From an uncultured Burkholderiales bacterium (GTDB lineage Bacteria; Pseudomonadota; Gammaproteobacteria; Burkholderiales; Burkholderiaceae_C): a DNA stretch of 50,683 nucleotides. Below are positions 17,570 to 24,050 of the stretch, one piece after another. The notes under the pieces were generated by a model, which saw only the letters and a program-made list of their open reading frames with translations, had not been told where the DNA came from and did not search any database. Location: contig CAILCI010000094.1 of the NCBI GenBank assembly GCA_903832625.1, forward strand, positions 1 to 50,683, in the 5' to 3' direction. Numbering within the stretch: the first letter of the stretch is position 1; every line of letters starts with the position of its first letter. A program made the translations under genes and the position numbers.

Positions 17570-18459
17570 TGAACGGGTCATCTCGCAACCAAGCTTGGGT
17601 CGCGGCCATGCCGTGGGTCTTTGTACTCATTTGGAGCACGGGTTTTATCGTGGCGCGTTATGGCATGCCGCATTCGCCTCCGTTTACGTTTTTGTGGTGG
17701 CGGTATGCCTTTTCCATCGTGTGTTTGCTGGCTTGGATGGTGTTGGCGCGTGTCGCTTGGCCCACCAACCGAGCGCAGTGGATGCATTTGGCCGTCACGG
17801 GCGTGTTGATGCATGCTGGTTATTTAGGCGGCGTGTGGGCTGCGGTCAAGGCGGGCATGGGTTCTGGCTTGTCGGCGTTGATTGTGGGGTTGCAGCCTGT
17901 GCTCACAGCCATTTGGTTGTCTTCGCGGGGTGGCCATGTGTCGCGGCGCCAATGGTTGGGCTTGTTGTTCGGCTTCTTGGGGCTGGCCTTGGTGGTCGCG
18001 CGCAAGTTTGAGCATGGGGTGGAAGTCAATGCGTGGAGCTTGACCATGGCTGTCATGGCGCTGTGCTGCATCACCGTGGGCACGCTCTACCAAAAGCGTT
18101 TTGTCACGCCCTGCGATGTACGCAGCGCCAACGCGGTGCAACTCTTGGCCGCATGTGTGGTGACTTTGCCGTTTGCTTGGGCCGAAACCGAACAAGCCGT
18201 GTGGGTGCCTGAAGCCATGTGGGCCATGGCGTGGTCGGTGCTCGGCTTGACCGTGGGCGCGAGTTCTTTGCTCTACATCTTGATTCAGCGCGGTGCGGCT
18301 ACGGCGGTGACCAGTTTGATGTATTTGGTGCCGCCCACAACAGCCGTGATGGCCTGGTGTTTGTTTGATGAGCCCATCACCTGGGTGACAGTTGCGGGCG
18401 TGGCTTTGACCGCGATGGGGGTGAGCTTGGTGGTGCGGCCTCCTAGAATCGCGGGCTAG
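17569..18459 (+). CDS. EamA-family (DMT superfamily) transporter
   Basis: 296 residues with ten predicted membrane helices in two homologous halves, the EamA pattern. Start is the ATG overlapping the pgsA stop (TGATGA). The N-terminal half has FVLIWSTGFIVARYGMPHS and FLWWRYAFS, characteristic of the family; the second repeat contains SLMYLVPPTTAVMAWCLFDEP. DMT exporters move amino acids, nucleosides or other small metabolites out of the cell; the substrate cannot be predicted. It is translationally coupled to pgsA but has no obvious functional link to lipid synthesis. A tartrate/malate dehydrogenase gene follows 33 bases later with its own ribosome site. Confidence 0.85.
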   Translation: MNGSSRNQAWVAAMPWVFVLIWSTGFIVARYGMPHSPPFTFLWWRYAFSIVCLLAWMVLARVAWPTNRAQWMHLAVTGVLMHAGYLGGVWAAVKAGMGSGLSALIVGLQPVLTAIWLSSRGGHVSRRQWLGLLFGFLGLALVVARKFEHGVEVNAWSLTMAVMALCCITVGTLYQKRFVTPCDVRSANAVQLLAACVVTLPFAWAETEQAVWVPEAMWAMAWSVLGLTVGASSLLYILIQRGAATAVTSLMYLVPPTTAVMAWCLFDEPITWVTVAGVALTAMGVSLVVRPPRIAG

Positions 18460-18492
18460 TTTGTACGAAGTTATCGATCAACGGAGTTTTTC

Positions 18493-19578
18493 ATGAGCAA
18501 AAAACGCATCGCAGTCATTGCTGGCGACGGCATTGGCAAAGAGGTCATGCCTGAGGGCATTCGCGTCATGGACGCGGCGGCACGCAAATTTGGCATCGAC
18601 TTGGCGTTTGACCACTTCGATTTTTCCAGCTGGGACTACTACGAAAAACACGGCCAAATGTTGCCCGACAACTGGAAAGACCAGATCGGTGGCCACGATG
18701 CCATTTACTTTGGCGCGGTCGGCTGGCCCGAGAAAATTGCAGACCATGTGTCGCTGTGGGGTTCTTTGCTCATGTTTCGACGCGAGTTTGACCAATACAT
18801 CAACCTGCGTCCCGCTCGCCTCATGCCAGGCATCATCGCGCCTGTGGTGCGCCGTGACGGCACGCCGCGCCAGCCCGGCGAGATCGACATGTACATCGTG
18901 CGCGAAAACACCGAAGGCGAATACTCCAGCATTGGCGGCAGAATGTTTCAAGGCACTGAGCGCGAAATCGTGATGCAAGAAACCGTGATGTCACGCATCG
19001 GCGTGGATCGCGTGCTGAAATTTGCCTTTGAGCTGGCGCAAAAGCGCCCGAAAAAACACATCACCAGCGCCACCAAGTCCAACGGCATTGCCATCACCAT
19101 GCCGTATTGGGACGAACGTGTGGCCGAAATGGCTAAGGCTTTCCCTAGTATCAACGTCGATAAATTTCACATTGACATCTTGACCGCGCACTTCGTGCAG
19201 CGGCCTGATTTTTTCGATGTAGTGGTGGCCAGCAACTTGTTTGGCGACATCTTGAGCGACTTAGGCCCCGCTTGTACCGGCACGATTGGCATTGCGCCGA
19301 GCGCCAATTTGAACCCCGAGCGCAAGTTTCCCTCGCTGTTTGAGCCCGTGCACGGCTCTGCGCCAGACATTGCTGGCAAAGGCATTGCCAACCCAATTGG
19401 GCAAATTTGGTGCGGTGCCATGATGCTCGATTTCTTGGGTTACCCCGAGGCGCACGATGCCGTGTTGGCGGCGATTGAAAAAGTCTTGCAGCCCCAAAGC
19501 GGTGCGCCTAAAACGCCTGATATGGGCGGACAAGCCAGCACCGAAGACGTAGGACGTGCGATTGCGAGTGTGCTGTAG
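18493..19578 (+). CDS. tartrate/D-malate dehydrogenase (isopropylmalate dehydrogenase family)
   Basis: 361 residues of the beta-decarboxylating dehydrogenase family. Visible elements are the N-terminal IAVIAGDGIGKEVMPEG, the substrate-binding arginines in INLRPARLMPG, the phosphate-free substrate loop VRENTEGEYSSIGG, the metal site NLFGDILSDLGP, and the NAD-binding HGSAPDIAGKGIANPIGQIW. The combination of WDYYEKHG near residue 50 with GAVGWPEKIADHVSLWG is the tartrate dehydrogenase/DmlA pattern rather than LeuB or Icd. The enzyme is expected to act on D-malate, meso- or L-tartrate, with NAD+ and Mn2+ or Mg2+. A ribosome site (ACGGAG) precedes the ATG. It follows an EamA exporter on the same strand; a functional link is unproven. 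Confidence 0.88.
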   Translation: MSKKRIAVIAGDGIGKEVMPEGIRVMDAAARKFGIDLAFDHFDFSSWDYYEKHGQMLPDNWKDQIGGHDAIYFGAVGWPEKIADHVSLWGSLLMFRREFDQYINLRPARLMPGIIAPVVRRDGTPRQPGEIDMYIVRENTEGEYSSIGGRMFQGTEREIVMQETVMSRIGVDRVLKFAFELAQKRPKKHITSATKSNGIAITMPYWDERVAEMAKAFPSINVDKFHIDILTAHFVQRPDFFDVVVASNLFGDILSDLGPACTGTIGIAPSANLNPERKFPSLFEPVHGSAPDIAGKGIANPIGQIWCGAMMLDFLGYPEAHDAVLAAIEKVLQPQSGAPKTPDMGGQASTEDVGRAIASVL

Positions 19579-19713
19579 GACACACAACATCAATATGTTT
19601 TGCAAAAAATCCCGAATAAAAACCGACTAGAATTCGCTGCCTAGTTGCTGGAGCCAAGCGTTTGTCACGTTGACACCCGAATGGTCATTGGCTTAAATGC
19701 TGACAGCAGCGTC

Positions 19714-19727
19714 ACTGCAATTGCAGT
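19714..19727. promoter_or_regulatory. 14-bp perfect palindrome upstream of the HU gene
   Basis: ACTGCAATTGCAGT, fully self-complementary, about 90 bases before the HU start and shortly before the probable HU promoter. It could be an operator for a dimeric regulator. Function unknown; short palindromes also occur by chance. Confidence 0.3.
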
Positions 19728-19751
19728 CCGGTTCTAAAGTAAGATACTTTC

Positions 19752-19779
19752 TTGCTTTGGTTAAAACAAGCTGTAAATT
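19752..19779 (+). promoter_or_regulatory. possible HU gene promoter
   Basis: TTGCTT (19752-19757) and TAAATT (19774-19779), 16 bases apart, giving a start near 19786 and a 30-base leader before the GTG at 19816. The 236-base gap before this gene (19579-19815) also holds a 14-bp palindrome and a TAGAAT (19628) but no gene. Confidence 0.35.
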
Positions 19780-19815
19780 TCGATCAACATCACATCTCAT
19801 TGAGAGGGGATTTTT

Positions 19816-20088
19816 GTGAACAAGACTGAACTGATTGAGCACATTGCTAAGCACGCGGATATTTCCAAAGCTGCAGCCACTCGTGCACTCGAATCCACCA
19901 TCGGTGCCGTTAAAACAACCTTGAAAAAAGGTGGCACTGTTTCTTTGGTTGGTTTCGGAACCTTCGCGGTTGGCAAACGTGCTGCCCGCACTGGTCGCAA
20001 CCCACGCACTGGCGAAGCTATCAAAATCAAAGCGGCCAAAGTGCCTAAGTTCCGCCCAGGCAAAGGCCTCAAAGACGCTTTGAACTGA
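19816..20088 (+). CDS. HU-family histone-like DNA-binding protein
   Basis: 90 residues, the usual HU length. Start is a GTG at 19816 with GAGAGGGGA upstream. HU dimers bend and compact DNA and help replication initiation and recombination. The fold is complete: N-terminal helices [20 protein letters not shown], the [20 protein letters not shown] core and the arm [20 protein letters not shown], whose prolines intercalate in DNA. It is closest to HupB-type by context, since hupB-ppiD is the order in many proteobacteria. A tRNA-Val gene begins only 15 bases after the stop and no terminator intervenes, so HU mRNA and tRNA are probably one primary transcript. Confidence 0.95.
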   Translation: MNKTELIEHIAKHADISKAAATRALESTIGAVKTTLKKGGTVSLVGFGTFAVGKRAARTGRNPRTGEAIKIKAAKVPKFRPGKGLKDALN

Positions 20089-20103
20089 TACCCACAAGGG
20101 GTG

Positions 20104-20179
20104 GGGTGCTTAGCTCAGTTGGTAGAGCAGCGCCCTTACACGGCGTAGGTCGGCGGTTCGAGCCCGTCAGCACCCACCA
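20104..20179 (+). tRNA. tRNA-Val (anticodon UAC)
   Basis: 76 nt including an encoded CCA. Acceptor arms GGGTGCT (20104-20110) and AGCACCC (20169-20175) pair fully. D arm GCTC/GAGC, anticodon stem GCGCC/GGCGT with loop CTTACAC (anticodon UAC, Val), and a T arm with TTCGAGC are all normal. It lies between the HU gene and a strong terminator. Confidence 0.97.
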
Positions 20180-20189
20180 TCTTCGGAAT

Positions 20190-20219
20190 AAGGCGAACAC
20201 ACTTGTTCGCCTTTTTTTG
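20190..20219 (+). terminator. rho-independent terminator after HU/tRNA-Val
   Basis: Ten-base-pair stem AAGGCGAACA/TGTTCGCCTT with a four-base loop (CACT), followed by a run of T. It ends the HU-tRNA-Val transcript about 35 bases before ppiD, so ppiD needs its own promoter or read-through. Confidence 0.9.
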
Positions 20220-20252
20220 TTATTCGTATGAGTTTTTTTGCGCGAGTCAATC

Positions 20253-22145
20253 ATGTTTGATTTTGTCCGTCGTCACACCAAGATCATGCAGTTCATTTTG
20301 TTTCTGCTGATCTTTCCATCGTTTGTCTTGTTTGGTATTCAGGGCTACAACCGTTTTCATGAACAAGGTGAAGCTGTCGCCAGCGTCAACGGTGTGGACA
20401 TCACGCAGTCTGAATGGGACAACGCGCATCGCGTGCAAGTGGAGCGTTTACGCGCTCAATCGCCCAACATCGATGTAAAGCTGTTTGACACCCCGCAAGC
20501 CAAATACGCCACGCTTGAGCGCATGGTGCGCGATCGTTTGCTCCAAGCGGCTGCTGATAAATCGCATTTGGCGGTGAGCGATCAACGCTTGGCCAATGAG
20601 TTGCAACAAAATCCCAATATTGCTTCTTTGCGTCGCCCCGATGGCAGTTTGGATTTGCAACGCTACCGCGAGGCTTTGGCTGCGCAAGGCATGACGCCTG
20701 AGACTTTTGAACGCCAAGTGCGCTTTGACTTGTCTACGCGCCAAGTTATGGCTGGCTTGGGAGCGAGCAGTTTTGCGCCTCCTGCTTTGGCCGATGTGGC
20801 ACTCAACGCCTACTACCAGCAACGCCAAGTGCAAGTGGCGCGTTTCAATGCGTCTGAATTTGTCAGCAAAGTCAACCCTACGGAAGCGGACTTGCAAGCC
20901 TATTACAAAGCCCATCCTGACCAGTTCATGTCGGCAGAACGGGCAGATGTTGAGTACGTGGTGCTCGATTTGGCAAATGTCGAAAAAACCGTTGTTGTGC
21001 CTGAGGCCGAGCTCAAAACCTATTACGAACAAAACCAATCTCGTCTGGCCGCTCTCGAAGAGCGTCGAGCCAGCCACATTTTGATCAATGCACCTACATC
21101 GGCCAGTGCCGCTGATCGCGCCAAAGCGCGTGCCCAAGCGGAAGATTTGTTGACGCAATTGCAAAAGTCTCCCGAAAAATTTGCAGACTTGGCGCGTAAA
21201 AACTCGCAAGACCCTGGTTCTGCGGAAAAAGGCGGTGACCTCGATTACTTCGCTCGCGGTGCAATGACCAAATCTTTTGAAGATGCAGCCTTTGCCCTGA
21301 AAAAAGGTGAGACCAGCGGGGTGGTGGAGTCTGAATACGGCTACCACATCATTCGATTGACCGATATTCGTTTGCCCAAACAGAAGTCTTTTGAAGAGTC
21401 CCGTGAAAGCTTGCAAGCAGAGGTGCGCCACCAACTCGCGCAGCGCAAATTTGCTGAAGTGGCTGAGCAATTCACCAACATGGTGTATGAGCAATCAGAC
21501 AGTCTCAAGCCTGTCGCTGATCGACTCAAGGTGGAAATCAAACAAGCCTCCCAAATTAGCCGTGAAGCCACTCCGGGCAACCCTGTGCTGTCTAACCCCA
21601 AGTTGTTGGCTGCAATTTTCTCCCCCGATTCACTAGAGAAAAAACACAACACCGAAGCGGTGGACATCGGCACGAACCAAATTGCTTCTGCTCGCATTAC
21701 CCAATACAACCCTGCGCGCACCTTGCCTTTGGATGAGGTCAAGTCCCGCGTACATGATTTGGTGGTGGTCGATCAAGCTGCAAGCTTGGCGCGTACAACG
21801 GGCGAAGGCAAACTGGCTGAGTACAAATCTGCTGGCGACGTCAAAATTGGTGAAGCCGTGACTGTCTCGCGCGACCAAAAATTGCAGCTGCCTGCCCAAG
21901 TCATTGAAGCCGCATTGAAAGCCAACACCAAAACCCTGCCTGCTTGGGTTGGCGTTGATTTAGGCGCCGCAGGTTTTGCGGTGGTGAAAGTGGACAAAGT
22001 TTTGTCCCGTGATGAAACAGCTGAGAAAAATCGCGATCGAGAACACACCCAATTTGCCCAATGGTGGGCAAGCGCCGAAGGACTGGCCTACTACAACCTG
22101 CTGCGAGAAAGATTCAAGGTCGAGATCAAAATTCCTAGGTTATAA
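20253..22145 (+). CDS. ppiD: membrane-anchored periplasmic chaperone/PPIase PpiD (SurA_N-PpiC)
   Basis: 630 residues. An N-terminal membrane anchor (about 12-31, IMQFILFLLIFPSFVLFG) is followed by a SurA_N-like chaperone region with VASVNGVDITQSEWDN. A parvulin (PpiC) domain lies around residues 265-365 (RRASHILI, KNSQDPGSAEKGGDLDYFARG, YGYHIIRLTDIR), followed by a C-terminal chaperone region. It is anchored in the inner membrane with the bulk in the periplasm, near the Sec translocon, and helps outer-membrane proteins fold. Unlike E. coli PpiD, the parvulin motif here looks well preserved. The ATG at 20253 is chosen; an upstream in-frame start at 20238 is less likely. The order HU-tRNA-PpiD mirrors hupB-ppiD elsewhere. 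Confidence 0.92.
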   Translation: MFDFVRRHTKIMQFILFLLIFPSFVLFGIQGYNRFHEQGEAVASVNGVDITQSEWDNAHRVQVERLRAQSPNIDVKLFDTPQAKYATLERMVRDRLLQAAADKSHLAVSDQRLANELQQNPNIASLRRPDGSLDLQRYREALAAQGMTPETFERQVRFDLSTRQVMAGLGASSFAPPALADVALNAYYQQRQVQVARFNASEFVSKVNPTEADLQAYYKAHPDQFMSAERADVEYVVLDLANVEKTVVVPEAELKTYYEQNQSRLAALEERRASHILINAPTSASAADRAKARAQAEDLLTQLQKSPEKFADLARKNSQDPGSAEKGGDLDYFARGAMTKSFEDAAFALKKGETSGVVESEYGYHIIRLTDIRLPKQKSFEESRESLQAEVRHQLAQRKFAEVAEQFTNMVYEQSDSLKPVADRLKVEIKQASQISREATPGNPVLSNPKLLAAIFSPDSLEKKHNTEAVDIGTNQIASARITQYNPARTLPLDEVKSRVHDLVVVDQAASLARTTGEGKLAEYKSAGDVKIGEAVTVSRDQKLQLPAQVIEAALKANTKTLPAWVGVDLGAAGFAVVKVDKVLSRDETAEKNRDREHTQFAQWWASAEGLAYYNLLRERFKVEIKIPRL

Positions 22146-22146
22146 T
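22141..22146 (+). promoter_or_regulatory. -10 hexamer for tRNA-His
   Basis: TATAAT that includes the TAA stop codon of ppiD (22143-22145). A start near 22153 would lie about five bases before the tRNA. The -35 is not clear. Inferred to drive tRNA-His independently of ppiD. Confidence 0.55.
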
Positions 22147-22157
22147 TCTCAATCTAC

Positions 22158-22234
22158 GGTGGCTGTAGCTCAGTTGGTAGAGTCCAGGATTGTGATTCCT
22201 GTTGTCGTGGGTTCGAGCCCCATCAGCCACCCCA
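22158..22234 (+). tRNA. tRNA-His (anticodon GUG)
   Basis: 77 nt with encoded CCA. Acceptor GTGGCTG (22159-22165) pairs with CAGCCAC (22224-22230). The extra G at 22158 (G-1) faces the discriminator C73 (22231), the identity feature of bacterial tRNA-His. The anticodon loop TTGTGAT gives GUG. T and D arms are normal. Confidence 0.97.
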
Positions 22235-22242
22235 TTTTCATG

Positions 22243-22277
22243 CGCCCTAGCGACCTTTTTGGTTGCTAGGGCGTTTT
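22243..22277 (+). terminator. rho-independent terminator after tRNA-His
   Basis: Thirteen-base stem CGCCCTAGCGACC/GGTTGCTAGGGCG (one G-U pair) with a five-T loop, then TTTT and a further T-rich stretch. It closes the ppiD/tRNA-His unit before the convergent HD-GYP gene. Confidence 0.88.
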
Positions 22278-22327
22278 GCTTTTATGCCATCCCCCATCAT
22301 TTTTTTTCTGAGCCTGATCACACCCAC

Positions 22328-23884
22328 TCAAAAGGGCGCTTGGTAATCGGTTTCTTGAAACAGGTGCAAGCAGGCATCCACCACGGCGGGGTCAAACGCG
22401 GTGTTTCTGCCGGCTTGTATGGTTTTTAATGCGGCCTCCAAGCCTAAGGCTGGACGGTAGGGGCGGTGCGAAGCCATGGCTTCAACGGTGTCGGCGACGG
22501 CTATGATTTTTGCTTCCAAGAGGGTCTGATCGCCCTTGAGTCCGTGCGGATATCCAGAGCCGTCAACTCGCTCATGATGTTGAACCACCATGTTTGCAAT
22601 GGGCCAGAAAAATGGAATGTCTTTGAGAATTTCATAGCCAGTTTCAGCGTGCTGTTGAACCATTTGCATTTCGAGCAAATTTAATTTACCCGGTTTGGTC
22701 AGTATTTCCGCAGGAATAGCCACTTTGCCGATGTCGTGCACGATGCATCCCAGATGCAGTCCGCTGAGTCTTGCCTCATCCAATCCCATTTCCTTGCCAA
22801 TGGCGGTGGCGATATGTGCCACACGTTTTTGGTGACCCGCTGTATAGGGGTCGCGCCATTCCATGGTTTTTGACATCGCTTCGATGGTGGATTCAAGAGC
22901 TTTGGTGAGTTGCAGCTCTATTTGGGTGCGTTTGCGGGTTTCTTGAGCCAATTCAATGCGTCGCTTGATGGCGTGCAGCCCATAGCCAATTTCGTTGGCA
23001 AGATTTTCAAATAAACGGATGTCATCTTCAGAAAATGCGTTGGGTATTTTTGAGTAGACCATGAGCGCCCCAATCGTCACGCTGTCCCCATAGATCGGTG
23101 TGGCCACGGAGCTTCTGATCCCATATTTTTGTGCGCAGTCTCGCCAGGGAGCAAACGTGGGTGCTTCCAAGATATCTGAAACCACAACAGATTTGCCTTC
23201 TCGAATGCAGCGCCCGCTTGGACCCAAGCCGTCAGATGATTCAGCAGACCAACTCACCGCAATTTCTTGTGCATATTTTTTGCCGGGACCTGCCAAACCA
23301 GCCAAGCGAATAGAGTGTGCGGCATTGAACTCAGCCAACCCCACCCAGCACAGAACAAAAGGAGAGCTGTCCACAATGCCATTGCAAACACTGTTGATCA
23401 AGTCGGCTTCATCATTGGCGTTGGACAAAGACATAGACGCATGCGCATACGCCATGAGTGACCAGTTGCGCTTTTCCAGTTCATTTTTTGAGTGCAACAA
23501 GGCCGCTTCTGATAGCTTTCTCAAGCTGATGTCACGAATATTGCATTGGATGACGCGCTCTCCATTGACACCATAAGCATTGCTGACGAATTCAACGTTG
23601 ATCGTCTTACCTTGCTTGGTTTTTAAAGGCAAATCTTCGTAGCGGATATAGCCAGTTGACTGCAGCGTATCAAAGGCTTCGATTGCTGCATTTTTGTCCA
23701 CCATGGCACCAATTTCCCAAAGTACTTTGCCAATAAGCTCTTCTTTGGTATAGCCCAACAAGTTCAATAAAAAGGGATTGGCGTCTTCAATTTTTCCAGT
23801 TGAAAAAGCCAGTATCAAGATCCCATCTTGTGCCGCCTCAAATAAGCGGCGATACCTCAGCTCTGAAGCGTGAATTTCGGGCAT
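22328..23884 (-). CDS. PAS-GAF-HD-GYP cyclic-di-GMP phosphodiesterase
   Basis: 518 residues from ATG 23884 (a possible AAGGA site lies a little far upstream). Domain order: PAS sensor at about 8-125 (YRRLFEAAQDGILIL), a GAF domain at about 150-310 (GIRSSVATPIYGDSVTIGALM) and HD-GYP at about 330-510. The phosphodiesterase residues are intact: His383-Asp384 in IVHDIGKVAIP and HHERVDGSGYP at 436-446. It is therefore predicted to hydrolyse c-di-GMP in response to a small ligand or redox/light cue sensed by PAS or GAF. No membrane segment is seen, so it is cytoplasmic. It is divergent from the CHAT gene with 166 bases between. The region is less GC-rich than its flanks. The signal is unknown. Confidence 0.9.
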   Translation of the reverse strand: MPEIHASELRYRRLFEAAQDGILILAFSTGKIEDANPFLLNLLGYTKEELIGKVLWEIGAMVDKNAAIEAFDTLQSTGYIRYEDLPLKTKQGKTINVEFVSNAYGVNGERVIQCNIRDISLRKLSEAALLHSKNELEKRNWSLMAYAHASMSLSNANDEADLINSVCNGIVDSSPFVLCWVGLAEFNAAHSIRLAGLAGPGKKYAQEIAVSWSAESSDGLGPSGRCIREGKSVVVSDILEAPTFAPWRDCAQKYGIRSSVATPIYGDSVTIGALMVYSKIPNAFSEDDIRLFENLANEIGYGLHAIKRRIELAQETRKRTQIELQLTKALESTIEAMSKTMEWRDPYTAGHQKRVAHIATAIGKEMGLDEARLSGLHLGCIVHDIGKVAIPAEILTKPGKLNLLEMQMVQQHAETGYEILKDIPFFWPIANMVVQHHERVDGSGYPHGLKGDQTLLEAKIIAVADTVEAMASHRPYRPALGLEAALKTIQAGRNTAFDPAVVDACLHLFQETDYQAPF

Positions 23885-23996
23885 ATGTGGTTTGTGTCCT
23901 TTCGAGCAGAAGTCAATTTCCACCCCGCATGAACATACCCAGTTCACACGTTTGGGTGTGTTCGATATCGCACACAGGATGTAGAGCGTCTTTGAT

Positions 23997-24025
23997 TTGC
24001 TATACAAATGATAAAAATGTAAAAT
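23997..24025 (+). promoter_or_regulatory. probable promoter of the CHAT gene
   Basis: TTGCTA (23997-24002) and TAAAAT (24020-24025), exactly 17 bases apart, start expected near 24032, with GGAG before the ATG at 24051. Upstream in the same gap lie an inverted repeat CACAC-GTTTGG-GTGTG (23945-23960) and CGATATCG (23963-23970), which could bind regulators of this divergent pair. Confidence 0.45.
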
Positions 24026-24050
24026 TTGAATTAAATTGGAGATTTAAGCG

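Noticed and set aside
22158-22330. tRNA-His as an integration site (att) for the following HD-GYP/CHAT patch
   Set aside because: No repeat of the tRNA 3' end and no integrase were seen within the window.
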